Shown: positions 1 to 11,181, counted from the stretch's first letter. The stretch: 64,000 nucleotides of DNA from Burkholderiales bacterium Ga0077544 (GCA_001464355.1 LNEU01000022.1:1-64000), one strand, 5' to 3'. Notes: generated by a model not told the origin, from the letters alone. Made by a program: numbers and translations.

Positions 1-7
1 AAACATT

Positions 8-322
8 ATGAACATATGCGAACTCGGAGCAGCAATTCAAGTTGCTCGGCTAAATAAGCCAATTACTCAAGCGAAATTGTGCGAAGCAGTGCGTATTTCG
101 CGACCCACCTTAAGTCTGCTTGAAACGGGCAAGCTTCCAGAAGTTGGGATAAGGAAGGTAATGGAGGTCTTAGAACAGCTTGGATTAGAGTTGACATTAA
201 AAGAAGCGCGAACCAGACCGACACTGCGAGATTTACAACGAGAGAATGAAAACGCTAAGGTCGCTGAACTCACACAACGAACAATTAGAAAACGTGCACC
301 TCGCGCGCCTAAAGACAAATGA
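8..322 (+). CDS. XRE/HipB-like helix-turn-helix regulator
   Basis: A 104-residue cytoplasmic DNA-binding protein. Residues about 5-65 read as a Cro/C1-type HTH: ITQAKLCEAVRISRPTLSLL carries the typical helix-turn-recognition helix, followed by ETGKLP and a second helical pair. The C-terminus (about 70-104) is charged and Lys/Arg-rich, which could give nonspecific DNA contact. HipB, HigA and many element-borne regulators have this architecture. No toxin partner is visible: the downstream gene is convergent, and the upstream side is cut by the window edge. Only seven bases precede the ATG, so the ribosome site cannot be judged. It lies in a mobile element, so control of transfer or maintenance genes is plausible but unproven. 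Confidence 0.75.
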   Translation: MNICELGAAIQVARLNKPITQAKLCEAVRISRPTLSLLETGKLPEVGIRKVMEVLEQLGLELTLKEARTRPTLRDLQRENENAKVAELTQRTIRKRAPRAPKDK

Positions 323-380
323 CTTCTGGTTTGCTACCAAATTAGATCGTTTCTTTAGGCGTGCCGAAAGAAATCTGATG

Positions 381-1751
381 TCAGTTAGCACCATAAGGCC
401 TGTCGTTCTCCTGCTCATACTGGGTTTTAAAGCCCGATGCGATATCCTGGATGGCACTCCGTAGCATCAAGTGCGCGTCCGGATTAGAACAGGCTGGAGA
501 ATGCTCTAAAAGCACCTTGGTCACGTTTTCAAGCGTCTGACCATGCTGTCCAATTGCCTCGTGTGCCACGCGAACCTCTATTTCCTTCCAATCAACCTTG
601 CTCGCGTCACCATTGGCTTCTCTCAGTGCTGCTGCCGCTTTCATACCGAACGTGTGCGTCGCACCACCACCCTGCAATAACTTTTGAATGTCCTGCACGC
701 GCTTGGTCGCCTCTGCCTCAATACTCGCCGCCTTGGCCGCGTCTGCGGCCTTCTGGCGTTCCAATTCCACCTGCCTGGCCCTCTCTTCGATCTGCTGGTG
801 CCGACGCATTTCTGCGACCTTGATCTCTTCTTGCGTGAATAACTGGGCGATCGCTTTCAGATCGCGGGCGAAAACCTCCAGTGCCCTCATCTTCGTGGCG
901 TAGCGACTATTGGACGTCTTCAGATCATCCACCTTATTCTTCAGGGCTTCAGCCTCCTTGGCCTGTGCCTGATGCCGTCTAGCTGTGACCACGGCCGCAT
1001 CACGCTGGGCTTTGATTTCCGCCTTGCGCTGCTCGGCTAGCCTGCCGGCTGTGGCCTTCTCACGTAGCCATTTGTCATGATCATTTTTCCAAGCCTCCTT
1101 GCCCGCGAACAAGCCCGGCTTCTCCGGCTCTGGCCGCAACTTCGGCGGGATTGTCTTGACCACGGGTAGAGGCTCGAAAGCGGCATTGGCACGAGCGTAG
1201 TATTGTTGAATCGAGGTGTGCCGCGCTTTGCTGCCTTCGATGCCACGCAGAAGGCCGTGCTGCTGGCCGACGTTCTGCGCAAAATCGGTTTGCATCTGGG
1301 TCAACGCCTTGGCACCGCCCAAAAACGTCCGGCAGTTCAGCTTGCCACGTTCATCGATCGGCACCACATAAGCATACAAGTGGGGCGTGGTTTCGTCTCT
1401 GTGAATACCAACGTAGACGACATTTTCCTTTCCATGCTTGGCTTCCAACCACTTGAGCGAATCATCAAAATAGGCGTCTTGTTCCTGTCGGCTTTTGCCC
1501 TGCATGTCCTCGGGACTACCTGTGATCAAATACTCGATCGCCAGCACAGCATTGCTGCGTACCTTGTCGGGTAATCTCTCGTTGAATCGCTCCAATGCCT
1601 GGGTGACGTTAGTGGCCCCAATGTGCGTGTTGTCGGCAGCGCGGCTAGCGTCGGCATTTGGCGTGTCTTGCTCGCGGAAAGCGTGTTTCAGGGATCGTCT
1701 CACCGCGTGGCCTGATTTCAGCTTTTGCGTGCGCAGGATCACATACCCCAT
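381..1751 (-). CDS. mob: MobV-family relaxase (Mob/Pre), pBBR1 Mob type
   Basis: Conjugative-mobilization relaxase that nicks oriT and pilots single-stranded DNA. The N-terminus (MGYVILRTQKLKSG, then a SLKHAFRE..TPNADASR stretch) closely resembles the Mob protein of plasmid pBBR1 as I remember it. The metal-binding motif is HRDETTPHLYAYVVP, with Tyr where many MobV proteins have the second His of PHxH; pBBR1 Mob also deviates here. GIEGSKARHT near residue 175 is another family signature. Roughly residues 230-390 are Lys/Glu/Ala-rich and probably coiled coil, as in MobV C-termini. I chose the ATG at 1751 because the family starts with MxYxxxR; an in-frame ATG lies 36 bases upstream at 1787. 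No mating-pair genes are visible, so transfer would need a helper. Confidence 0.9.
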   Translation of the reverse strand: MGYVILRTQKLKSGHAVRRSLKHAFREQDTPNADASRAADNTHIGATNVTQALERFNERLPDKVRSNAVLAIEYLITGSPEDMQGKSRQEQDAYFDDSLKWLEAKHGKENVVYVGIHRDETTPHLYAYVVPIDERGKLNCRTFLGGAKALTQMQTDFAQNVGQQHGLLRGIEGSKARHTSIQQYYARANAAFEPLPVVKTIPPKLRPEPEKPGLFAGKEAWKNDHDKWLREKATAGRLAEQRKAEIKAQRDAAVVTARRHQAQAKEAEALKNKVDDLKTSNSRYATKMRALEVFARDLKAIAQLFTQEEIKVAEMRRHQQIEERARQVELERQKAADAAKAASIEAEATKRVQDIQKLLQGGGATHTFGMKAAAALREANGDASKVDWKEIEVRVAHEAIGQHGQTLENVTKVLLEHSPACSNPDAHLMLRSAIQDIASGFKTQYEQENDRPYGAN

Positions 1752-2515
1752 GATCAGCTCGCGGCCTTGGTAGAGCCCACATGGCATGTGGACTTACTAC
1801 ACAATTTCTTCGAAATTGTCCCGCCGATGGCAGGGTAAGCCCCTGCGGGGTGGTAAAAAAGCAAGGTCAACAGCACCACCAAATACTGGTTTTCATTTTT
1901 GGTTCTATTCATTTTCATTTTTTTAATTACTACCGATCGCAGTCGCTGCGGAAGCCAGCTCTCCCCGCATCCTATGGACAGAACACCATTGCGTGGTTTG
2001 TTTCCGACCTGACGCGCTTCGCTTGCCCCAATTTTTATAAAGTTCCTCAAATCAAACCACCTCGCCTAAAGACCGCTTTTAAAAACTTTTAAACAGCCGC
2101 GCCCATGTTTAAAAAACAGGTGCCCGCAGCCCTGCTTGCAGGGTGAGGCCGCTTGACCGGCCGAAGGTCTGTTTTTTGCGTGCATGCGGTTGTGAACAGG
2201 CTCGTCGCTGCACCTTGCCGCGCGGGCGTCCCCGCTTGGTTGCGCACCGACGATAACCCTGTCGGCACGCCTTATTACCCCTTAAATTCGCTAAATCAAA
2301 AAACATAAAAAACAAAGCCTTTTTGATTCAAAGTGAATCCGGTGGAGAATCATTTGGTTTTTATTAAAGCGCCACGAAGTGGCGCAGCCCATTGAGCCTC
2401 ACGGAGGCACGACGTGGGCTATCTATGTGTAATCTGTGTGTAGTCTTTGTATTAGCTGGCTGCATCCCGCCACCTAGCTGGTCGTTTCTCGCCGTACTGC
2501 CGGTCGCATCCTGCC
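1752..2515. other. Non-coding, palindrome-rich oriT/operator region of the mobile element
   Basis: No convincing gene in 764 bases. Just upstream of mob lie a palindrome CCACATG-G-CATGTGG (1777-1791), a hairpin ACAATTTC-TTC-GAAATTGT (1801-1819) and CCCC-TGC-GGGG (1840-1850). MobV oriT sites and self-repressing mob promoters typically sit in this position, so this is the probable oriT. Further on, AAAAAACAG (2111-2119) and CTGTTTTTT (2169-2177) bracket a CCCTGC/GCAGGG hairpin (2130-2143). At 2369-2385 is GCGCCAC-GAA-GTGGCGC, followed by a nested stem AGCCCA/TGGGCT (2386-2420) around GCCTC-ACG-GAGGC. The role of the distal structures is unknown. Confidence 0.5.
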
Positions 2516-2968
2516 TTAACCATCAAGTTCCCCGTCCAGTTGGTCGGATTCTGCCAACTGCAAATTTTGGGTAAGAAATTGATATAGCTTGACCGTATCA
2601 ACTCTGTAAAAAATTTTGGCTGGGACACCCATTTTTTTCTCTTCTAGTAGGCCCTGTTTTTTGAGGAGTCTCCGTGCGCCTTCTTGCTCAGCACGGGTCA
2701 TCCCTAATTCCCACTCCCAGCTTTGCTTACTCGCATCTTTAGGAGGAAGGGCAGCCCCATTTTTATTTCTTTTAGCATCACGTAACTTGAACCAATATTC
2801 GTCTTGTTTTTTTATGCTTTGCCAGTAGGTAGCCTGACACAAAAACAAAGCCGCCAAAGTTGAGCCCAAAGCCCGTGCCAATTTTGGCCGAAATGCGACG
2901 ACTTCTCGATCACCGAGAAGCTCCAATATCAATTGAATATCTTCCCGGCTTGGTCCCTTTTTGTTCAT
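2516..2968 (-). CDS. Winged-helix-like mobile-element protein, unknown function
   Basis: A 150-residue soluble protein. The N-terminal half (about 15-60) contains VVAFRPKLARALGSTLAALF and a following QATYWQ segment. The central part has MTRAEQEGARRLLKKQGLLE followed by KIFYRVD, which reads as helix-helix-recognition helix plus wing. Similar small winged-helix proteins occur in plasmids, prophages and integrative elements, often linked to replication initiation or primosome functions, but I cannot assign one here. It shares an ATGA stop/start overlap with the AlpA-like gene upstream, so the two are translationally coupled in one operon. The Gln/Asp-rich tail looks disordered. Confidence 0.6.
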   Translation of the reverse strand: MNKKGPSREDIQLILELLGDREVVAFRPKLARALGSTLAALFLCQATYWQSIKKQDEYWFKLRDAKRNKNGAALPPKDASKQSWEWELGMTRAEQEGARRLLKKQGLLEEKKMGVPAKIFYRVDTVKLYQFLTQNLQLAESDQLDGELDG

Positions 2969-3300
2969 TTTGAAGCTCTCCGCACTTGCTCGACCTTGGT
3001 CGGGCGGCCACGGGGCCGACCAGTATCGGCAGACGCTTCCTGCGCTTGACGGATAAATTCCAAAACGTCAGATTCCAGCCAGATCAACCGACGGTTCAAC
3101 TTAAACCAACGTGGAAGCTTGTCGCCGTGCGTTTTTTTGTTGCCGGTATAGAACAGAATGGTCCGGACGCTCAGTCCCATAAATTCCGCAATATTTTCGG
3201 TGAAAAGTACGCGAGGCAAGGTTGATGCTGCGTATTGTTTGGTGCTGTCTAAATTATTAATCTCTTGGAGCAATGCCCCGATTTGGCTGCGCGGTTTCAT
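2965..3300 (-). CDS. AlpA/MerR-type excisionase-like DNA-binding protein
   Basis: An approximately 111-residue DNA-binding protein. Residues about 30-80 contain ENIAEFMGLSVRTILFYTGN, then LPRWFKLNRRLIWLESDVLE. This is the MerR-like HTH with a short wing and the W/L-E-SDVxxFI ending typical of AlpA and excisionase-type regulators. The C-terminus is an Arg/Lys/Gly-rich tail (GRPRGRPTK) like an AT-hook. Such proteins usually activate integrase or act as a directionality factor for element excision. It is the first gene of the module next to the tRNA attachment site, which fits that role. An in-frame GTG lies nine bases upstream (3309); I preferred the ATG. Confidence 0.7.
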   Translation of the reverse strand: MKPRSQIGALLQEINNLDSTKQYAASTLPRVLFTENIAEFMGLSVRTILFYTGNKKTHGDKLPRWFKLNRRLIWLESDVLEFIRQAQEASADTGRPRGRPTKVEQVRRASK

Positions 3301-3309
3301 TCCTGTCAC

Positions 3310-3779
3310 TCATGTTTGTTTCCATGAATCAACCATACCGGCAAGCTCGTTTTTCACCGAATGCGAATCTAACTAACAATTCTTATTGGAAAACAGCAAG
3401 AAACCAGAAAAAATATCCGTAGCAACAAAGCTCTTTTGCTTTTTATGCGAACGGATAAATTTCTATATTTTTTTTCTTATGGAATAAGTTTTTATACTTT
3501 TTTTCTTATCGGCATTCATTGCAAATGCAGAAATCTCGACAGATAAGCCGAAATATTCAAAAACTTATTATTTGCAGGCAGGATGAATTATTTAGGGGGG
3601 ACGTTGTGGAAGCACAACAATCACTAATGCAAGAAGCAAAAAAAAACCGCACCAGTTAGGCGCGGTTTTGGGACAGTGTTGGGACAGTGATTTTCATAAA
3701 ACCTCATTACTAATCACTGTCTATCACTAATGCTAGTTAGTGCAACTCTTTGATTTTAAAGAGTTTAACCTACTATATT
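3310..3779. other. Element end: repeat-rich candidate attachment-site region
   Basis: No gene seen in 470 bases. The left part is AT-rich and should hold the promoter of the AlpA-like gene. The part next to the tRNA is full of repeats. GGGACAGTG occurs twice in direct order (3670-3678, 3681-3689). GACAGTGATT (3683-3692) is inverted as AATCACTGTC (3712-3721). TCACTAATGC is directly repeated (3621-3630, 3724-3733). AACTCTTT/AAAGAGTT form a perfect inverted pair (3744-3751, 3758-3765). This arrangement beside a tRNA 3' end resembles arm-type integrase sites flanking an att core. The duplicated tRNA fragment expected at the other end is outside the window. Confidence 0.5.
3643..3669. terminator. 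Bidirectional terminator-like hairpin
   Basis: AAAACCGC (3643-3650) and GCGGTTTT (3662-3669) pair around an 11-base loop, with A-rich and T-rich flanks on both sides. It could insulate the element from the tRNA/rpoD transcript. Confidence 0.5.
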
Positions 3780-3858
<79 letters not shown>

Positions 3859-3874
3859 GTAACCTGACTAGATA

Positions 3875-6364
<2,490 letters not shown>

Positions 6365-6518
6365 TGGATCAACTACCAACTGGTTATGCCTCGGAATACG
6401 ACAGAGCCGCACTCCACAAGCAGATTTGCGCATTCAACTCCGGCTTACGCCCGCGCAAGTTTATTGATTTTCTTTCCGATTCCTACAACACCCGCAACTC
6501 TAAGGCGTTGAATCGAAA

Positions 6519-6534
6519 GCCTTTAATTATAGCA
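6519..6534 (-). promoter_or_regulatory. Extended -10 promoter for rpoD
   Basis: On the minus strand TGC-TATAAT (-10 at 6526-6531) forms an extended -10 element in the dnaG-rpoD gap; the start would be near 6519. No good -35 is seen, which is acceptable for an extended -10. Confidence 0.55.
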
Positions 6535-6570
6535 TATGGGGACGCATTCCCCCTCTACACAAGAGCAAAA

Positions 6571-8379
6571 TTAGTCTCTTTGCGCCTTTTCCGCCTGCGC
6601 CTGGCGTCTTAAGTGTTCCTGTTGCAAGCTTAAATCGCGGTAGCGCGCTTGCGCTTCTTCACTACGCAAACCTTCGGAAACCAACTTCTCTTTTTCACTA
6701 TCCAAAAATTTCATTTTGATCTGACGTATTGCACCCGCCAGCTCCACGCGGGCAATATCGACATCCGACTCGCTCTCCGCCGCAATCTCTGCAATTAGTG
6801 GATCGAAATCGGACCCCGTAGAGCGCAGCAATTCGGCCAGCGTCGCAAAATTTGCATGGGCGCCCATCTCCCGACTCATTTCCACCAATTGTTCCAGCAT
6901 ATCGGCACGATCAGGGGCAAAGTGCGTCGCCACATTCAATGCCGATTGATCGAGTTCGGCAGCGAGCACCGGATGTGCAACCAACAGGCGCATAATCTGA
7001 CGCTCCAGCCCTACCGGTGCAGTGCGCTTGCCCTTCGGTGGTGCCGCGCGCGCACGTGAAATCGGTTGCGTCAATTCAAACAAGGCTTCGATCTCTGCTG
7101 GCGTACTTTCCGTCACTTGTGCCAGACTACGCACAATTTGCAAACGCAATGACGATGCAGGCAACGCCTGCAGCAAAGGCTTGGCATCGAACTGCGCACG
7201 GGCTCTGCCTTCCGGCGTGCCGAGATCGTTATCACCCACGGCTTCTTTCAACAGAAATTGTGACAAAGGCATGGCATCCTGCACCTGCTTTTCAAACGAC
7301 TCGGTGCCCATTGCACGGATATAACTATCCGGATCGTGCTCACTCGGCAAAAATAAAAATTTGATTACTTTATTGTCACCGGCGTACGGCAAACTAGCTT
7401 CCAACGCGCGCCTTGCTGCACGTCGACCTGCCTTGTCGCCATCGAAACTGAAAATCACTTGGTCGGTTTGGCGCAGCAGTTTTTGTACATGAATCGGTGT
7501 ACAAGCGGTACCTAGGGTAGCAACGACTTGCGGAAAACCCAACTGCGCCAGTGCCACCACATCCATATAACCTTCAGTGACCAAGACGTAACCAGCATCG
7601 CGTATTGCCTGGCGCGCTTCGAACAAACCGTACAGTTCGCTACCCTTTTGAAATAAGGGCGTTTCGGGCGAATTCAAGTATTTTGGCTCGCCATCACCCA
7701 TCACGCGACCGCCGAAACCGATCACTTGACCTTTGGTATTGCGAATCGGGAACATGATGCGATCGCGGAATCGGTCGTAGCGTTTGCGTTGTCCACCACT
7801 CGCGCCTTCTTCGTCTGTCTTGTTGATCACAAGGCCAGATTCAACCAAGGCATCCAGTTCATAATCAGGGAACACCGCGCGCAAACCATCCCAGCCGTCC
7901 GGCGCATAACCCATACCGTAACGTGCTGCAATTTCACCGGTCAGACCGCGCCCAATCAGATAACTTTTTGCCGTTTCGGCGTGGCGCAATTGCTGACGAT
8001 AAAAGTCGCATGCGCGCGTCATCGCTTCCGACAAAGCCATGCTCTTTGCTTGCTGTTCCGCGCGTTGCGCAGGTGGCAAACGATCTTCGGCTTCCGGCAC
8101 GATCATGCCAACGTTTTGCGCCAGATCCTTGACCGCTTCGACGAAACCCATGCCGGAATATTCGATCAAAAATCCGATCGCCGTGCCATGCGCGCCGCAG
8201 CCAAAGCAGTGATAAAACTGCTTGGTCGGACTGACCGTAAAGCTGGGGGATTTCTCGTTGTGAAACGGGCATAAGCCCATGAAATTGGCGCCGCCCTTTT
8301 TCAACTGCACGTAGCGACCCACCACATCGACAATGTCGACGCGGTTGAGCAGATCCTGAATAAACGACTGTGGAATCAC
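6571..8379 (-). CDS. dnaG: DNA primase DnaG
   Basis: Synthesizes RNA primers for Okazaki fragments and associates with the replicative helicase. The N-terminal zinc-binding domain shows CPFHNEKSPSF and FYHCFGCGAHG (CHC2 type, residues about 38-65). The catalytic core has the RFRDRIMFPIRN segment and the TOPRIM motifs VTEGYMDVVALAQLG and FSFDGDKAGRRAA. The C-terminal region (about 440-602) is the helicase-interaction part, weakly conserved as usual. The length of 602 residues is normal. It lies between yqeY and rpoD on the same strand, the standard macromolecular-synthesis order. The start MIPQSFIQDLLNRVDIVDVV matches the family. Confidence 0.97.
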   Translation of the reverse strand: MIPQSFIQDLLNRVDIVDVVGRYVQLKKGGANFMGLCPFHNEKSPSFTVSPTKQFYHCFGCGAHGTAIGFLIEYSGMGFVEAVKDLAQNVGMIVPEAEDRLPPAQRAEQQAKSMALSEAMTRACDFYRQQLRHAETAKSYLIGRGLTGEIAARYGMGYAPDGWDGLRAVFPDYELDALVESGLVINKTDEEGASGGQRKRYDRFRDRIMFPIRNTKGQVIGFGGRVMGDGEPKYLNSPETPLFQKGSELYGLFEARQAIRDAGYVLVTEGYMDVVALAQLGFPQVVATLGTACTPIHVQKLLRQTDQVIFSFDGDKAGRRAARRALEASLPYAGDNKVIKFLFLPSEHDPDSYIRAMGTESFEKQVQDAMPLSQFLLKEAVGDNDLGTPEGRARAQFDAKPLLQALPASSLRLQIVRSLAQVTESTPAEIEALFELTQPISRARAAPPKGKRTAPVGLERQIMRLLVAHPVLAAELDQSALNVATHFAPDRADMLEQLVEMSREMGAHANFATLAELLRSTGSDFDPLIAEIAAESESDVDIARVELAGAIRQIKMKFLDSEKEKLVSEGLRSEEAQARYRDLSLQQEHLRRQAQAEKAQRD

Positions 8380-8426
8380 GTCGGGTTCAAGCTAATCGTG
8401 AGTGAAATGTAGTGGTGAAAAGGCAA

Positions 8427-8882
8427 TCAGCCTTTAGTCAATGCAGCCTTGACCAAGCCGGATACGGCAGTCATGTCAGCACGACCTGCAAGCTTTGCTT
8501 TCAAGATCGCCATGACCTTACCCATATCCTGCGGACCGGCAGCCCCGGATGCAGTCACTGCAGCAGCAACTTCGCCCTGCACTTCTGCATCGGACAATGC
8601 GTTAGGCATATAGGTCGTCAAGACTGTGAGCTCAGCCTCTTCGATATCGACCAGATCCTGACGTCCGCCAGCCTGGAATTGCGAAATCGAATCCTTGCGT
8701 TGCTTGATCATTTTTTCAATGATAGCCAGCACTTGCGTATCGTTCAGTTCGATGCGCTCATCAACTTCTTTTTGCTTGATCGCGGAAGTGATCAGACGAA
8801 TCGTACCGAGCTTGCTAGCTTCTTTGGCGCGCATAGCCGATTTCATGTCTTCGGTGATCTGTTCTTTCAAGCTCATACGCAC
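8427..8882 (-). CDS. yqeY: GatB/YqeY domain protein
   Basis: A 151-residue soluble helical protein of the YqeY family, homologous to the C-terminal tail domain of GatB, which binds tRNA in the amidotransferase. The sequence starts MSLKEQITEDMKSAMRAKE and has the family features RKDSISQFQAGGRQDLVDIE and the PQDMGKVMAILKAKLAGRAD ending. YqeY is placed between rpsU and dnaG in many beta- and other proteobacteria. Its function is not firmly established; a role in tRNA-dependent amidation or mischarging control is proposed by homology only. It follows the rpsU terminator, so its expression is probably partial read-through. Confidence 0.93.
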   Translation of the reverse strand: MRMSLKEQITEDMKSAMRAKEASKLGTIRLITSAIKQKEVDERIELNDTQVLAIIEKMIKQRKDSISQFQAGGRQDLVDIEEAELTVLTTYMPNALSDAEVQGEVAAAVTASGAAGPQDMGKVMAILKAKLAGRADMTAVSGLVKAALTKG

Positions 8883-8955
8883 TCCGGTATCTGGATGTTA
8901 ATTTTTAAAAGCCATCTTAAAATGACCCAATAAAATCAGATCATTAAAAACGCCA

Positions 8956-8988
8956 AAACCCGCTGCGGACCAACACCGGAGCGGGTTT
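8956..8988 (-). terminator. Attenuating terminator after rpsU
   Basis: AGCGGGTTT/AAACCCGCT arms (9 bp) around a 15-base loop, followed on the minus strand by TTTTGGCG and a T-run. It should end most rpsU messages and set a lower level of yqeY-dnaG-rpoD, as in the E. coli operon. Confidence 0.75.
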
Positions 8989-9036
8989 GCAACTAACTTC
9001 TTGAACTGCACGCACATCAGGCGCGCAGCTTAGAAA

Positions 9037-9249
9037 TTAGTACAGCTTCTTAGGCAATTGCTGGCTGCGGATACGCTTGTAATGGCGTTTCACAGCTGCA
9101 GCGAGCTTGCGCTTACGTTCAGCAGTTGGCTTCTCGTAAAACTCGCGCGCACGCAAATCGGTCAGCAAACCGGTTTTTTCAATAGTGCGCTTGAAGCGAC
9201 GCATAGCGACTTCGAACGGCTCGTTTTCTTTAAAGCGGATAGTGGTCAT
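9037..9249 (-). CDS. rpsU: 30S ribosomal protein bS21
   Basis: A 70-residue basic protein of the small ribosomal subunit, near the anti-Shine-Dalgarno end of 16S rRNA. The sequence [20 protein letters not shown] and the C-terminal [16 protein letters not shown] are diagnostic. An upstream in-frame start would add 19 unrelated residues, so the ATG at 9249 is used. No clear Shine-Dalgarno box is visible in the preceding 20 bases, which is notable for such a strongly expressed gene and might reflect autoregulation. First gene of the rpsU-yqeY-dnaG-rpoD cluster. Confidence 0.96.
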   Translation of the reverse strand: MTTIRFKENEPFEVAMRRFKRTIEKTGLLTDLRAREFYEKPTAERKRKLAAAVKRHYKRIRSQQLPKKLY

Positions 9250-9283
9250 GTAAGGTAAACCAATGTTGGGTAGTGAGTCGAAG

Positions 9284-9292
9284 AGTATAGCA
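9284..9292 (-). promoter_or_regulatory. Extended -10 promoter for rpsU
   Basis: Minus-strand TGC-TATACT (-10 at 9284-9289), about 35 bases upstream of the rpsU ATG. It is the likely main promoter of the operon; the -35 is not obvious. Confidence 0.5.
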
Positions 9293-9390
9293 GTCTTGTT
9301 CGGCAAATGGAAGACTCTTTATTTGTCAATGTTGGATTTGCCGGAAAATACCACGAAATCTGAATATATCTTCCAGCCTCCAGCCGTGAC

Positions 9391-9813
9391 TCAATGCCCG
9401 TGAAGCTTCATGCTCAATTCAGCATCCCAATAGGCTGCTTCAATTTTGTGACCATCCAGATCGCGGACAAAACAACCGTAATAAGGCTCGCCGTAAAGTG
9501 GGCGCGGGCCTGGCGGGCCATCGCAGGCAGCGCCAGCAGCAATCGCCGCCTCATAAAACTTGTGCACTTGCTCTTTATTGCTCGCAATAAAACCCATGTG
9601 GAAACCATTACCGACACTAGCCGTTTTGCCATCATGCGGAACGCCGAGCCAGAACTCCGGATATTGGCGGCCATACGCAACCGCACCCGGATGCTCCATG
9701 ATCGTGACTATGCCTAGCGTCGCCAGTACTGCGTCGTAAAACGGCCTGGCCTTGTCGTATTGATTCGTGCCTATTGATACATGCGAAATGATGCTTGGAT
9801 TTTCGTTACTCAT
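9391..9813 (-). CDS. VOC (glyoxalase/dioxygenase fold) family protein
   Basis: A 140-residue vicinal-oxygen-chelate superfamily protein. It opens with ISHVSIGTNQYDKARPFYDA, the first beta-alpha module carrying the metal-ligand His, and ends with PYYGCFVRDLDGHKIEAAYW, holding the conserved D-x-D-G-x-x-I-E/A motif. The middle GFHMGFIASNKEQVHKFYEA is the second module. This fold covers glyoxalases, fosfomycin/bleomycin resistance proteins and dioxygenases; the substrate cannot be told. The ATG at 9813 follows a good GGAGG box, so the longer upstream frame is rejected. It appears monocistronic, between rpsU and the flavoprotein gene. Confidence 0.85.
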   Translation of the reverse strand: MSNENPSIISHVSIGTNQYDKARPFYDAVLATLGIVTIMEHPGAVAYGRQYPEFWLGVPHDGKTASVGNGFHMGFIASNKEQVHKFYEAAIAAGAACDGPPGPRPLYGEPYYGCFVRDLDGHKIEAAYWDAELSMKLHGH

Positions 9814-9886
9814 GAATGCCTCCTTGGAATGAGCAATCATCATAGCGGGCACTACTGACAGGGAATGTCAGCAGTCTTCACATTCA

Positions 9887-11083
9887 CTAGACTGCTTGAC
9901 CGGCGGCAACGCCAGAAGCCCACGCCCATTGAAAGTTATAACCGCCCAGCCAACCGGTCACATCAACTGATTCACCGACAAAATGCAAACCCGGCACTTT
10001 GTTTGCCATCATGGTCTGTTGCGACAGTTCTCGCGTATCGATACCGCCCAGCGTCACTTCCGCCTTGCGATAACCTTCCGAACCATTCGGAATAATGCTC
10101 CAGCGATTGATCGAAGCGCCCAATTGCCGTAATTGCTTGTCTTGCATGTCGGCGACGCGCGCATCGCCTTTAAAGCCATTCACGATCAGCCATTCATCAG
10201 CCAGGCGTGAAGGCAACCACTGCGCCAATTGATTGCCTAGATTTTTCTTGCTGCTGGATTTGCCTTCGATCAGCGCTTCGGCAATATCGACTTCCGGCAC
10301 CAGATTAATGATCAATGGAGTGCCCGGTTCCCAGAAACTGGAAATTTGCAGAATCGCCGGACCCGACAGGCCGCGATGTGTAAACAGTAAATCTTCCTTG
10401 AAATAACCGCGGGCTTTCTTGACGCCGGTTTCCACTTCCACCGGCAAGGCAATACCTGCCAGCGGCACAAATGGTTGCCAGCTCGCCAGATCGAAAGTCA
10501 AAGGCACCAGGCCGGGACGAGGTTCAACCATTTTCAAATCGAATTGCTTGGCTATGCGATAAGCAAAATCAGTCGCGCCGATTTTAGGAATCGACAAACC
10601 ACCAGTCGCAATCACGACGCTACTCGCAAGAATCTCGCCAGTGTCGGTTTCAATACGGAACAAATCATCATTCTTGCTTATGGATTTGATCGTGCACGGC
10701 ATGCGCCACGCCACATTGCCGAGCGCGCATTCGGCTTTCAACATGTTGATGATGTCTTCTGCTGAATCGTCGCAAAACAGCTGGCCTTTGTGCTTCTCGT
10801 GATACGCAATGCGATAGCGTTTCATCAAGGCGAGAAAATCCTGCGGCGTGTAGCGCGACAAGGCGCTCTTACAAAAATGGGGATTCTGCGACAGGAAGTT
10901 TTGCGGCGTGGCGTCGATGTTGGTGAAATTGCAGCGACCACCGCCGGAGATGCGAATTTTTTCTGCCAGCTTGGCAGCGTGATCGATCAGCACCACGCTT
11001 TTGCCGCGTTGCCCGGCGACGGCCGCGCACATCATGCCTGCGGCTCCGGCGCCGATTACGGCAACATCAACTTGTTTTGTCAT
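9887..11083 (-). CDS. BaiN/HI0933-family FAD-dependent oxidoreductase
   Basis: A 398-residue flavoprotein of the HI0933/YhiN/BaiN family. The N-terminus VAVIGAGAAGMMCAAVAGQR is the FAD-binding dinucleotide fold, followed by KIRISGGGRCNFTN, the family hallmark. The C-terminus GGIDTRELSQQTM..GLHFVGE and GWLGGYNFQWAWASG complete the FAD site. Most members are annotated only as NAD(P)/FAD-dependent oxidoreductases; BaiN acts on bile acids in gut bacteria, which is unlikely here. The gene stands alone on the minus strand after cobA, and its true substrate is unknown. Confidence 0.9.
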   Translation of the reverse strand: MTKQVDVAVIGAGAAGMMCAAVAGQRGKSVVLIDHAAKLAEKIRISGGGRCNFTNIDATPQNFLSQNPHFCKSALSRYTPQDFLALMKRYRIAYHEKHKGQLFCDDSAEDIINMLKAECALGNVAWRMPCTIKSISKNDDLFRIETDTGEILASSVVIATGGLSIPKIGATDFAYRIAKQFDLKMVEPRPGLVPLTFDLASWQPFVPLAGIALPVEVETGVKKARGYFKEDLLFTHRGLSGPAILQISSFWEPGTPLIINLVPEVDIAEALIEGKSSSKKNLGNQLAQWLPSRLADEWLIVNGFKGDARVADMQDKQLRQLGASINRWSIIPNGSEGYRKAEVTLGGIDTRELSQQTMMANKVPGLHFVGESVDVTGWLGGYNFQWAWASGVAAGQAV

Positions 11084-11181
11084 GACTTACTACCAGCGAG
11101 AAAAAGTAAGCCGTGATTGTAAGCGCAGGCGACTTGCCGGGCTTAGTTGATTTGCGCCTGTTTTCAAGGCCCGCGAAAAAC

